Source of the DNA: Chamaesiphon sp. 341R_metabat_111 | GTDB lineage: Bacteria; Cyanobacteriota; Cyanobacteriia; Cyanobacteriales; Chamaesiphonaceae | Direction: 5' to 3' | NCBI GenBank assembly: GCA_025351825.1 | Contig: JANXVE010000059.1 | Location: 1 to 45,837 of the forward strand | DNA: 45,837 nt | In this document: in pieces, positions 15,343 to 23,673 of the stretch | How the letters are laid out: every line of letters starts with the position of its first letter | How positions within the stretch are numbered: the stretch's first letter is position 1 | Position numbers and translations under genes: made by a program | The notes under the pieces: model-generated | What the model was told of the DNA's origin: nothing | Databases searched by the model: none | Seen by the model: only the letters and a program-made list of their open reading frames with translations

Positions 15343-16641
15343 CTAAACTAACGTTTGTTGCCAATCGAGGCGGTTGAGGGTCTGAGAACGCTCTAGAGCG
15401 CGCTCAAAGCTGTCTAATTTGGCTTCGATCGCAAATGGCTCATTTACATAACCTTGGATCGACTCCTGGGTCTTGAGGCCGTTGCCTGTGATATAGACGA
15501 CGGTAGTTTCATCAGGATGGATTTTACCAGCTTCGATCAGCTTCTTGAGGACGGCGACGGTAGTACCACCTGCGGTTTCGGTGAAGATGCCTTCGGTTTC
15601 GGCCAGGAGTTTCATCCCTTCGATGATTTCAGCATCGGTGACTGATTCAATGTTGCCATTGGTCTTGCGGGCGAGTTCTAGGGCGTAGATCCCATCGGCT
15701 GGGTTGCCAATTGCGATCGATTTGGCGATTGTATTTGGCTTAACTGGGACGACAAAATCACGACCTTCGGCGTATGCTTGAGCGATGGGGGAACAGCCTT
15801 CAGCTTGCGCGCCGCTGAACCGGACTGGCTTATCTTCGACTAAGCCGATTTTGACGAATTCTTGGAAACCTTTGTGAATCTTGGTAAATAGTGAGCCAGA
15901 TGCCAATGGTGCGACGATATGATCTGGCAGTTCCCAGCCGAGTTGTTCGGCAACTTCATAACCGAGAGTCTTGGAACCTTCAGAGTAATAGGGACGCAGA
16001 TTGATATTTACAAATCCCCAACCGTAAGTATTGGCGACTTCACAACACAAGCGATTTACTTGGTCATAGTTACCTTGCACAGCCATCACCGTTGGCCCGT
16101 AAATTACAGTGCCCAGCACTTTACCCGCTTCTAGATCCGCAGGGATAAATACACAACAGTCTAAACCAGCATGAGCAGCAATTGCAGCAGTGGAATTTGC
16201 TAAGTTGCCAGTACTCGCACAGGAAATAGTCGAGAAGCCAAATTCTTTTGCTTTGGACAGGGCGACAGATACGACCCGATCCTTGAAGCTCAAGGTGGGC
16301 ATGTTGACGGCATCATTTTTGATGTAGAGATTTTTGATGCCGAGGCGACGGGCGAGGCGATTCGCTTTGAGTAATGGTGTCATACCTGTACCGACATCGA
16401 CAATGTGCTCGTCGGGAACAGGTAATAAATCTTTGTACCGCCAAATTGAATTGGGGCCAGCTTTGATGCTTTCGCGGGTTACTTTGGTACGGAGGTAATC
16501 ATAATCATATTGCACTTCCAATGGCCCAAAACAAAGTTCGCAAATGTGGGTAGCTTTGAGTTCATACTCAGTACCGCATTCTTTGCAGGCTAGTCCTTTG
16601 GCGGCAGTAGTTCTGGTGCTGTTTAAGGTTGCTTGGGTCAT
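15343..16641 (-). CDS. thrC: Threonine synthase
   Basis: 432 residues from the ATG at 16641 (MTQATLNSTRTTAAKG); a longer frame from 16716 adds 25 residues unlike the family. The enzyme turns O-phosphohomoserine into threonine using PLP. The N-terminal zinc-ribbon-like motif (CKECGTEYELKATHICELC) is typical of the plant/cyanobacterial type. The PLP lysine lies in LSFKDRVV, and STGNLANSTAA is the phosphate-binding loop. Full length. The moaD-like gene follows on the same strand after a G-rich repeat. Confidence 0.95.
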   Translation of the reverse strand: MTQATLNSTRTTAAKGLACKECGTEYELKATHICELCFGPLEVQYDYDYLRTKVTRESIKAGPNSIWRYKDLLPVPDEHIVDVGTGMTPLLKANRLARRLGIKNLYIKNDAVNMPTLSFKDRVVSVALSKAKEFGFSTISCASTGNLANSTAAIAAHAGLDCCVFIPADLEAGKVLGTVIYGPTVMAVQGNYDQVNRLCCEVANTYGWGFVNINLRPYYSEGSKTLGYEVAEQLGWELPDHIVAPLASGSLFTKIHKGFQEFVKIGLVEDKPVRFSGAQAEGCSPIAQAYAEGRDFVVPVKPNTIAKSIAIGNPADGIYALELARKTNGNIESVTDAEIIEGMKLLAETEGIFTETAGGTTVAVLKKLIEAGKIHPDETTVVYITGNGLKTQESIQGYVNEPFAIEAKLDSFERALERSQTLNRLDWQQTLV

Positions 16642-16755
16642 GGTGGGATGTCGCGATGAATTTGATATCCGTTTGCTTGTTGGAATAAACATAACATGAC
16701 TCGATCGACCCGTCAAACATACCCGACTAATTTAGTCGGGTATGTTTGAAATAGT

Positions 16756-17118
16756 TCAGCTTATTGCCTTTGACATATCACCATCCAATCCCAATGCCTC
16801 CCGCAACAATGGGCGCAACTCCTGCGGTAATGCCAGAAATATCCGCTTATCTTGAGGATTTTGCTTGTATTTGACCCCTGCGGCTACCATCTTCAGAGCC
16901 AATCCTAACTCTGGATGCGGTTTACCCAATTCTTGCCACATTTTCAGCCACTCATTGGCGGTGACGATCTCACTGGCAAAACTGTCACTCTCAAACCTGG
17001 CGATGCTAATTACGCTGTGGTAAATTGGTATTGGATGGGTCAAAACCTCAGAAAATGAAGCAAAACGATGACAATACTCGCTTCTGAATCCACCATCGCA
17101 AATAAAAACGATCCACAC
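16756..17118 (-). CDS. Doubtful hypothetical; possible C-terminal remnant of a larger protein
   Basis: The 120-residue frame opens with a GTG and has no good ribosome binding site. The first 40 residues look random. Residues 45-115 (NEWLKMWQELGKPHPELGLALKMVAAGVKYKQNPQDKRIFLALPQELRPLLREALGL) look like real protein, reminiscent of the C-terminal tail of cyanobacterial TPR-type proteins. The gene is best read as the end of a once longer gene whose upstream part (17119-17391) is lost or scrambled. Confidence 0.35.
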   Translation of the reverse strand: MWIVFICDGGFRSEYCHRFASFSEVLTHPIPIYHSVISIARFESDSFASEIVTANEWLKMWQELGKPHPELGLALKMVAAGVKYKQNPQDKRIFLALPQELRPLLREALGLDGDMSKAIS

Positions 17119-17391
17119 AAAGAACGAATGCGTGCGATTGCGTACAACCTGGATATGCTATTTCCTGGTGTCTATATTTGGTGGGGATTGCTTGTCCTAA
17201 AATTTGGCGGGCATGAACCAGACGATTCCCCTCATCGTTATCCTGGATCGATCGATAGTCGGGTTGGTTTTGCCATAGTTTTTCCAGGCTACAAAATATT
17301 TACGACTTATAAGGGTTCTTATGACCCTCGATAAACATCAGATTGATGGTTTGTCTGAGTTTTCGAGCAAGATGTGTAATAACGTAAGTAT
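17119..17391. other. Stretch without a recognisable gene
   Basis: A plus-strand frame (17068-17334) exists but its translation shows no recognisable fold and overlaps the doubtful frame at 16756. I see no repeat or RNA gene here. It may be decayed coding sequence. Confidence 0.3.
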
Positions 17392-17928
17392 CTAATACAC
17401 CAATCGATCGACTAATCCAGGTAGTTTAGTTTTACCAATCCCGCATTTTAATTTAGTTAGGAAAGTCAAGTTCCTAATCTGCTCGACAGATCGATATTTG
17501 ATAATTGACTGGGCGAGCGTTGCTGGTTCAATTTTACTAAAGACAGTAATATTTGCTTTGATATTCTCAAAAGCTGCTATTAATTCTACTTCTGATGCTT
17601 GATTGAGATTGACTTTAAGAGTTGTTCCGGCCTCAACTTTGAGTTGAACAGCCATCTCATCATCAACAACTATACAATAGACAAAATCTAATTTAGCTTG
17701 TTGAGCTGCGATTAAGATTTGGCTGTTTAACACCGCAGTATATTTATCTTCTTTCAGGAGCTTGACCATTACAGGTAAAATATTTTTGCCAGAAATAGCT
17801 AGTTCAGCAGCAATGGCATTAATTACCATCACTTCTGCACTAGATTTACCTTGAATAAATTTGCATGGTAAGCGTAAAACTTGCCCTAAAGGGGTATTGG
17901 TGCTACGTCGCTCTAGAATTGATACCAT
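17392..17928 (-). CDS. ParB-like protein with helix-hairpin-helix-like C-terminus
   Basis: 178 residues. Residues 12-100 follow the ParB/sulfiredoxin N-domain pattern: a PCKFIQ strand, AIAAELAISGKNILPVMVKLLKEDKYTAV, then the position of the GERR CTP-binding motif, which reads VLNSQILIAAQ. That motif is therefore absent. Residues 103-178 resemble paired helix-hairpin-helix units (LKVNLNQASEVELIAAF...LAQSIIKYRS; LKCGIGKTKLPGLVDRL) that bind DNA without sequence preference. It lies 51 bases after the ParA fusion on the same strand, so the two look like a ParA/ParB pair. The function (partition or something else) is open. Confidence 0.6.
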   Translation of the reverse strand: MVSILERRSTNTPLGQVLRLPCKFIQGKSSAEVMVINAIAAELAISGKNILPVMVKLLKEDKYTAVLNSQILIAAQQAKLDFVYCIVVDDEMAVQLKVEAGTTLKVNLNQASEVELIAAFENIKANITVFSKIEPATLAQSIIKYRSVEQIRNLTFLTKLKCGIGKTKLPGLVDRLVY

Positions 17929-17979
17929 AATAAGTTACCTCAATTTGATTAGTAGATCGGACAGGAAAATTAAACAAGC

Positions 17980-19428
17980 TTATTTATCTGTATAGTTATG
18001 ACCTAGAAAAACTTCAGTAGTTAACTTGTGAAACAACTTAGTGATTTGAGAATTTTGCCAACAGATGACTGGCTTCTCTTGAAATTCTGCCTGTTTAGTT
18101 TGAGCAAAGTTAATTAAGCGTGTATTTACTTGTTTGCCTGTAAATCTTTGCTGCTCAATTACATCAGCAATTGATTTCTCTATGCCCACACCAATATGAG
18201 TTGGGCAAAGACTGTATAGTAATCCTAAATTCCAAGGGCCGACAGTGAAATTATCAGCCTTGTCACGCATAGTTTGAAGTGTCGGGATTACCTTTGAGGA
18301 AAGCTCGATCGCGTGTTTTAAAGATTTAGCTCCTAGATCGAACGGCAAGAGAATAGTGTCCGCAGTACATAATAAACACTGAGCTAATTTGTCCGACTTA
18401 GGCGAAGCATCGATAAAGATATAATCATAATTTTCACGAATTAGATCGAGAATATTGTTAAAGATAACATGTGCTGCTTGAGGACGAGTACTATTATCAT
18501 TAATATTGTTTAAATAATCTTTTGATGAAGACAGTAGAGATAAGTGGAAACTTCGACCATCACTAGTCGCAAAACTCTTGATTTGAATTGATTTTGTCAG
18601 GATATCTTTAGCTCGATCTAATTCCTGGAGTTGAAGCTGGTCATAAACGCGATCGAAATAATCAGGTGCATAATTTTCTTTCAGACCAATTCCACTAGTC
18701 AGATCGTTTTGTGGGTCTAGATCGATTAATAGGACTCGCTTACCAGCTAGAGCTAGGCAAGAAGCAACGTTGATGGTATTAGTAGTTTTGGCAACGCCAC
18801 CTTTACTGTTCCAAATTGCTGTCACCAAAGCTGATGGCGGAGCTTGCAAACAGTGTGCTAACTCTTTCAATAATTTTGGTAGGCTAGTTTTGTTAACGCG
18901 CCTGATGGTTGTCATGGGAATAACTAATCCATCTACTCGTCGCCATAGTTGGAAGAAATCACCGTTAAATACTAATCCGTAACTAGCCAGGTGACTGGGA
19001 TTGACCCTGGTAATATCTAAGTATTGAATAATTCCATTATTATTAGATCTAACTGGTAACCCGACAGCATCTTTATATAAAGGGCTATTCTGGCACGTAG
19101 TCACAAAATTTACATCGCTTACTTCTGCTAAAGCTGATTCGCGCTTTTTAATTTCTATTGCTAATACAGGGGGCTGTGTTGGGTCGCTATAAATTAAATA
19201 ATCCGGCACTAACCCAGCACCAATACGAGGTGTATTTTTAATTTGGTGATGATTTAGTCCTAAATAGTCGAAGAGTCTCACCATGAAAGTAGCTCCCAAA
19301 TCTGCCTCTGGGTAGCTTGTCGGGATACTCGCCCAAAGATCGACAATTTTTTTGGAGCTAGTTTTAGCTGGTGGTGGGGTAGCCGTAATCACGAAATCTC
19401 TGCTCCTTGAAGATGATGGTTCAGTCAC
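17980..19428 (-). CDS. ParA-type ATPase fused to an N-terminal PD-(D/E)xK nuclease-like domain
   Basis: 482 residues in two domains. Residues about 28-190 resemble the HsdR_N restriction-enzyme domain: a helical E41 region, then VPDYLIY (D76) and LAIEIKKR (E92-x-K94) at PD-(D/E)xK spacing. Residues about 200-480 are a ParA ATPase with the deviant Walker A KGGVAKTT (209-216), LLIDLDPQNDLTSG, and a later YIFIDASPKSD. ParA proteins form ATP-dependent dimers on DNA and move cargo; a nuclease-like extension is unusual. The ParB-like partner follows by 51 bases. No replication, integrase or plasmid genes are adjacent, so this is a chromosomal or integrated locus. Whether the nuclease fold is active cannot be told from sequence. 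Confidence 0.8.
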   Translation of the reverse strand: MTEPSSSRSRDFVITATPPPAKTSSKKIVDLWASIPTSYPEADLGATFMVRLFDYLGLNHHQIKNTPRIGAGLVPDYLIYSDPTQPPVLAIEIKKRESALAEVSDVNFVTTCQNSPLYKDAVGLPVRSNNNGIIQYLDITRVNPSHLASYGLVFNGDFFQLWRRVDGLVIPMTTIRRVNKTSLPKLLKELAHCLQAPPSALVTAIWNSKGGVAKTTNTINVASCLALAGKRVLLIDLDPQNDLTSGIGLKENYAPDYFDRVYDQLQLQELDRAKDILTKSIQIKSFATSDGRSFHLSLLSSSKDYLNNINDNSTRPQAAHVIFNNILDLIRENYDYIFIDASPKSDKLAQCLLCTADTILLPFDLGAKSLKHAIELSSKVIPTLQTMRDKADNFTVGPWNLGLLYSLCPTHIGVGIEKSIADVIEQQRFTGKQVNTRLINFAQTKQAEFQEKPVICWQNSQITKLFHKLTTEVFLGHNYTDK

Positions 19429-19764
19429 GTAGCATCGATCTCAATTTACGACACTCTCGATCGTGACTAAACAGATATTCAAGCAATTTCAACTAGAAAC
19501 AGGACATTTTGAAGTAATATTTATCAGCATTTACTCACCGTTGATATTTTTGTAAGCTTACATCGCAGCGTTTCGATCGGACTTCAAACTGAGCTGCCTC
19601 GACTCCAACTGGTATCCTGCAAACCGATAAAAATGCTCTAACAGGGTATATCGATCGATTCAAACCCTCCAAGTAAATAAAATCTGCAATGCCGTTGCGA
19701 TTATTGCGAATAATCTGTTAAGATTTAGCCTATTCCCCAATATTGGATTGCCAACGGTTAAATT
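19429..19764. other. 336-base divergent intergenic region
   Basis: Separates the parA-like operon (minus) from the HTH/PIN pair (plus), so it should hold both promoters. I see several CGATCG sites and the palindrome listed at 19699-19715. No convincing parS-like iterated site was found. Confidence 0.4.
19699..19715. promoter_or_regulatory. Palindrome GATTATT GCG AATAATC, candidate TA operator
   Basis: Perfect 7-bp arms with a 3-base centre, 49 bases before the start of the HTH antitoxin. Antitoxins commonly repress their own operon at such sites; binding here is inference. Confidence 0.4.
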
Positions 19765-20220
19765 ATGGGCAACCTCAATTATCCTGCCTACATCCCCAGT
19801 GAAGACGACACCAAACTCTCCCAAGAGAGCAGCCGCATCCTGACTACCTATCTCAGTCCCAACGTCCACCAGATTGAGATTGTCGAAGCAGATGGTAACA
19901 AACATTCAGCCACCATCCCCGCTGCCGCCTACCGCTTACTCGTTGATGCTTTAACCCAAATGGCTCAGGGTAATGCCGTCAGCCTAATCCCGATTCATGC
20001 CGAACTCACGACTCAAGAAGCAGCCGATTTACTCAATGTCTCCCGACCATACCTAATCAAACAAATCGAACTAGGTGAAATCCCGCATCATAAAATCGGC
20101 AAACACCGCCGGATTAATTTCAACGATCTGATGGTTTATAAAGACCGGATCGATCTCGCGACAGCGCAAGGGTTAGATGAAATGGTGACAATTTCTCAAG
20201 AGCTAGGACTATACGACTGA
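19765..20220 (+). CDS. Antitoxin with excisionase-family helix-turn-helix
   Basis: 151 residues. The HTH lies at about 80-120 (LTTQEAADLLNVSRPYLIKQIELGEIPHHKIGKHRRI), the MerR/excisionase-like type found in antitoxins that pair with PIN toxins. The N-terminal 75 residues contain a small beta-rich segment (VHQIEIVEADGNKHSATIPA). The stop TGA shares one base with the start of the PIN toxin gene. The palindrome 49 bases upstream is a candidate autoregulatory site. Confidence 0.8.
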   Translation: MGNLNYPAYIPSEDDTKLSQESSRILTTYLSPNVHQIEIVEADGNKHSATIPAAAYRLLVDALTQMAQGNAVSLIPIHAELTTQEAADLLNVSRPYLIKQIELGEIPHHKIGKHRRINFNDLMVYKDRIDLATAQGLDEMVTISQELGLYD

Positions 20221-20792
20221 TGGCTGCTAATATCGCAGTAGTCTATGATGCTTGCGTTCTATATCCTGCCCCTTTACGCGATTTGTTAGTCCAATTGGCG
20301 ACAACCGGAATTTTTCGAGCAAAATGGACGGAGCTGATTCATGATGAGTGGACGCGAAATCTGTTAATCAAGCGTCCCGACTTGAATGCTGACAGAATCG
20401 CACGGCTGAGAGTCTTGATGAATCAGAATGTGCCCGATTCTCTAGTCACAGATTTCGAGGATTTGATTTCTACCCTGGAGTTACCCGACTCTGATGATTG
20501 CCACGTTCTAGCTGCCGCAATTAGGGCAGACGCTAAAATTATTGTCACTTTTAACCTCAAGGATTTTCCAAATCCAATCCTTGTCAGATATGGAATAGTC
20601 GCCCAACACCCAGATGTGTTTATTGGCGATCTCATCGAGCGATATCCTTACCAAGTCTTACAAGCTGTTAATACGATTTTAGCTCGATTGAAAAATCCAC
20701 CCCAGACTTTTGAGAATCATCTGGAAATTTTAGCAAATCAGGGCTTGCAAACTTCCGTTGCGATGCTCCGCGATCTTCGCTACGAGAGCTAA
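20220..20792 (+). CDS. PIN-domain toxin
   Basis: 190 residues. The PIN fold occupies the first 130: acidic residues at AVVYDACVLYP (D9), the central EDLIS/DSDDCHVLAAAIRADA segment and the late VTFNLKDFP. These acidic residues hold the metal of the RNase site. The HDEW segment and C-terminal extension match the PIN_3-type toxins that pair with excisionase-like HTH antitoxins. Translationally coupled to the antitoxin by a one-base overlap. RNase activity on tRNA or mRNA is the family expectation. Confidence 0.85.
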   Translation: MAANIAVVYDACVLYPAPLRDLLVQLATTGIFRAKWTELIHDEWTRNLLIKRPDLNADRIARLRVLMNQNVPDSLVTDFEDLISTLELPDSDDCHVLAAAIRADAKIIVTFNLKDFPNPILVRYGIVAQHPDVFIGDLIERYPYQVLQAVNTILARLKNPPQTFENHLEILANQGLQTSVAMLRDLRYES

Positions 20793-20807
20793 TTTATCCA
20801 TCATCCA

Positions 20808-21608
20808 CTATTCACTAATTTCCCGTTGACGTACATATCCAGCAATGCCGCGTTGGGAAGTTTTGATAAAGTCGCAGATTTCGGTGACTAGTGGTGAATC
20901 GAATTCTGTTTCCAATCTGATTAAAGCTTCAGGGATAAGTAGATTGGACTGATAGAGAATTTTGAAGGCGCGTTTGAGTATCAACCTTTGTTCTGAGGTA
21001 AGTCCAGCGCGACGCAATCCGACGCTATTCAATCCCATCACTTTATTGAGCGTCGTGCTGCGCGTCATGCAAAAGGGGGGAATGTCTTTGTGCGCTGCCG
21101 AACCGCCTGCCATCATTACCAGTCTACCGACTCTGGCAAATTGATGAATTAGACAATTGCCGCTAATGAATGCGCGATCTCCAACTTCGACATAACCCGC
21201 GAGGAGTGCGCCGTTGGCAACTATCACATCGTTACCGAGTTGGACATTGTGAGCGAGGTGGCTGTATGCCATCAGGAGGCAGTTATTACCGACAGTTGTC
21301 TTTGTACCTGGTTTAGTACCGCGATGGATAGTTACGCCTTCTCTGAGGGTGCAATTGTCGCCGACTTTGACATAGCTCGGCTCATCTTTGTAAGCCACAT
21401 CTTGAGGAGTATCGCCAAGCACGACATTTGCATGTATGTGGCAATTTTGACCGATCGAGGTGTATGGCAACAGGGTCACATGAGCATCTAAAATACAGTT
21501 GTCCCCAATCTCTACATCATGTCGGATGTAGCAAAATGGACCGATCGAGACATTAGCACCAATTTTAGCACCAGACTCGATCGCGGCTGTCGGATGTATT
21601 TGACTCAT
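20808..21608 (-). CDS. lpxA: Acyl-ACP--UDP-GlcNAc O-acyltransferase
   Basis: 266 residues from the ATG at 21608 (MSQIHPTAAIESGAKIG); a longer frame from 21656 overlaps pam68 and is rejected. LpxA adds the first acyl chain to UDP-GlcNAc for lipid A. The left-handed beta-helix hexapeptide repeats span about 5-185, the catalytic histidine lies in MAYSHLAHNVQLGND, and the C-terminal helical domain (GLRRAGLTSEQRLILKRAF) is complete. It is only 4 bases after pam68 on the same strand. No lpxD, fabZ or lpxB lies in the window, unlike the usual enterobacterial cluster. Confidence 0.95.
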   Translation of the reverse strand: MSQIHPTAAIESGAKIGANVSIGPFCYIRHDVEIGDNCILDAHVTLLPYTSIGQNCHIHANVVLGDTPQDVAYKDEPSYVKVGDNCTLREGVTIHRGTKPGTKTTVGNNCLLMAYSHLAHNVQLGNDVIVANGALLAGYVEVGDRAFISGNCLIHQFARVGRLVMMAGGSAAHKDIPPFCMTRSTTLNKVMGLNSVGLRRAGLTSEQRLILKRAFKILYQSNLLIPEALIRLETEFDSPLVTEICDFIKTSQRGIAGYVRQREISE

Positions 21609-21612
21609 AAAA

Positions 21613-22086
21613 TTAGCGATTGCTGGCTTCCATCTCTTTGGAGGCGCGATAAGCATCCTTCATTCTGCCAAAGTTGACTTTAAATTCGGCGACACCGAGG
21701 AGACTACCTTTGGTATCTTCTTCTTCATCCCAACAGGCGGAAAGGATGCCGTAAGTTAATCCCAGTACGCTCAACCCCAAACAACCCATACTCATTAGCA
21801 AGACTACCGTATTGGGGAGTCTAAACCAGTTATTGGCGATCGCCAAATAACCGATAATAAAGACTGACATCCCCATCAGCACGGGGATGCCGCAGAATAC
21901 CAGCACCCGCCGAATCATCCGCTGACTGACAATCTCAGGAATAAAGCCAGAACCCTGCTCCGCCATTGCTGGTGGTGGGGTGGTTGGATTCACGATTGTT
22001 ACTCCTTTTGGCGCGGACGATCTACGCTGCTTCCGATTTTTTTTCGGCTCGAATGGTACCGATGGGCGAGGATTCTCAGCAGTCAT
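21613..22086 (-). CDS. PAM68-type photosystem II assembly protein
   Basis: 157 residues: a basic N-terminus (EPKKNRKQRRSSAPK), two transmembrane helices (about 58-82 and 90-115), and the acidic-then-polar tail (CWDEEEDTKGSLLGVAEFKVNFGRMKDAY) that marks the PAM68/DUF3464 family. In plants and cyanobacteria PAM68 helps assemble CP47 into photosystem II in the thylakoid membrane. It follows rpsO by 114 bases on the same strand and precedes lpxA by 4. An ACTAGCCACTAG-type repeat lies between it and rpsO (about 22142-22186). Confidence 0.85.
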   Translation of the reverse strand: MTAENPRPSVPFEPKKNRKQRRSSAPKGVTIVNPTTPPPAMAEQGSGFIPEIVSQRMIRRVLVFCGIPVLMGMSVFIIGYLAIANNWFRLPNTVVLLMSMGCLGLSVLGLTYGILSACWDEEEDTKGSLLGVAEFKVNFGRMKDAYRASKEMEASNR

Positions 22087-22141
22087 AATTATCAGTTGGT
22101 GGCGATTTTAAGTATCTGTAATAAAATAAAATACTTTATAG

Positions 22142-22186
22142 CTACTAGCTACTAGCCACTACTTTCAAGCCACTAGCCACTAGTTA
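22142..22186. repeat. TAGCTACTAGCCACTA tandem repeat
   Basis: Units of CTAGCCACTA/CTAGCTACTA between rpsO and pam68. The related AAACCACTAAACCACTAAA stands at 2883-2904 and 8896-8933. Confidence 0.55.
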
Positions 22187-22200
22187 TCATGTTCGAGTCA

Positions 22201-22476
22201 TTATTTGACGCGACGAATGCCGAGGCTATCCGCGAGGTTTTGGTAACGTTGAACGCTTTCAGTGTTGATGAACGCCAATAAACGTTTGCGTTGCCCGATC
22301 ATTTTTAATAAGCCTCGGCGAGACGCATGATCGCTTTTGTTGGCTTTGAGGTGTTCGCTCAGGCGGTTGATTCTTTCAGTCAGCATGGCGACTTGCAGAT
22401 CGGAGGAGCCTGTATCGGTTGCGTGCAACTGATGTGCGGACATGATTTCTTGTTTGCGTTCTTGGGTTAAGCTCAT
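22201..22476 (-). CDS. rpsO: 30S ribosomal protein S15
   Basis: 91 residues, normal for S15, which binds 16S rRNA early in assembly of the small-subunit platform. The conserved HATDTGSSDLQVAMLTERI and LSEHLKANKSDHASRRGLL segments and the C-terminal YQNLADSLGIRRVK are intact. Single ribosomal gene followed on the same strand by pam68 and divergent from rseP. Confidence 0.98.
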   Translation of the reverse strand: MSLTQERKQEIMSAHQLHATDTGSSDLQVAMLTERINRLSEHLKANKSDHASRRGLLKMIGQRKRLLAFINTESVQRYQNLADSLGIRRVK

Positions 22477-22579
22477 GAATACAGAGAAATTTTGATTAAA
22501 TTTTGCAGCTTACTATTTTAGCATTTAACCGTTGATTTTGACTAGAATGAAGAGATAAAGGTCAGGAATAAGGGAAGAT

Positions 22580-23668
22580 ATGTCAACACTGGCGGCGATT
22601 GGAGTTCTAGCGTTATTAATTTTCGTGCATGAGTTGGGTCACTTTTTGGCAGCGAGATTACAGGGGATCTATGCCAATAAATTCTCGATCGGTTTTGGGC
22701 CAGTATTATTGAAGTATCAGGGTAAGCAGACTGAATACGCGCTCCGAGCATTACCACTGGGTGGTTTTGTGGGGTTTCCCGATGACGATCCTGAGAGTGA
22801 TATTCCGCCAACGGATCCTAATCTACTCAGCAATCGACCAGTCCTCGATCGAGCGATCGTCATCAGTGCGGGTGTAATTGCCAACCTAATTTTCGCTTAT
22901 TTCTTGCTCGTAGTCCAGGTCAGCGTAATTGGATTTCAGCAAATCGATTATCATCCTGGTGTTACTGTCGCCGGAATCACCAATGCATCAAGTTCGGCTG
23001 GTAAGGCGGGGCTTCAAGCAAATGATGCAGTTTTAGCGGTAAATAGCGAGCAACTAGGTGAAGGCAGACCTGCAATTACCAAATTGATGGCAGAGATTCA
23101 AAACCATCCCAATCAGGCAATTACCTTCCAAATTAAGCGTGGTGACAAGGTATTAGATCTGCAAGTTACGCCTGATGCCACCGCTGATAACAAAGGTCAA
23201 ATTGGTGTCAGACTCGTGCCCAATGCCGATATTATCATCAATCGATCGATTAACCTCATTGATGCACTCAAAAAAGGAGCTGTTGAATTTGAACGAGTAA
23301 TTGTCCTAACCGTTCAGGGTTTAGCTCAATTAGTTACCAATTTTGGCGAGACAGCGACTCAAATTGCGGGACCGATCAAAATTGTCGAAATTGGTTCGAC
23401 GATTGCAGAGAATAACATCGCGGGACTGCTGCAATTTGGCGCGCTGATTAGTGTCAATCTAGCAGTAATGAATACACTGCCATTACCCGCTTTGGATGGC
23501 GGTCAACTGGCGTTTTTATTGCTTGAAGGATTGATGGGCAAACCATTGCCAATGAAGATTCAAGAAACTGTGATGCAAACTGGTCTATTTTTACTGCTAG
23601 GATTGGGAGTATTTCTGGTAATTCGCGATACAGCGAATCTCTCCAGTGTTCAGCAATTCTTTAAATAG
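22580..23668 (+). CDS. rseP: RseP-type site-2 protease (M50 metalloprotease)
   Basis: 362 residues. The zinc site HELGH (H17-H21) lies in the first helix, a PDZ domain spans about 105-190, and the third zinc ligand sits in NTLPLPALDGGQL (about residue 306). Such proteases cut membrane-bound anti-sigma factors or signal peptides within the bilayer. One PDZ domain is typical of the cyanobacterial form. It heads a four-gene membrane operon: the next gene starts 5 bases after its stop. Confidence 0.93.
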   Translation: MSTLAAIGVLALLIFVHELGHFLAARLQGIYANKFSIGFGPVLLKYQGKQTEYALRALPLGGFVGFPDDDPESDIPPTDPNLLSNRPVLDRAIVISAGVIANLIFAYFLLVVQVSVIGFQQIDYHPGVTVAGITNASSSAGKAGLQANDAVLAVNSEQLGEGRPAITKLMAEIQNHPNQAITFQIKRGDKVLDLQVTPDATADNKGQIGVRLVPNADIIINRSINLIDALKKGAVEFERVIVLTVQGLAQLVTNFGETATQIAGPIKIVEIGSTIAENNIAGLLQFGALISVNLAVMNTLPLPALDGGQLAFLLLEGLMGKPLPMKIQETVMQTGLFLLLGLGVFLVIRDTANLSSVQQFFK

Positions 23669-23673
23669 CATCG

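Noticed and set aside
17068-17334. 88-residue plus-strand frame (FPGVYIWWGLLVLKFGG)
   Set aside because: No recognisable family, no ribosome binding site, and it overlaps another doubtful frame; listed only as part of an unexplained stretch.
19429-19764. parS-like iterated site for the ParA/ParB-like pair
   Set aside because: CGATCG sites occur here, but they are common throughout the window; no iterated motif specific to this interval was found.
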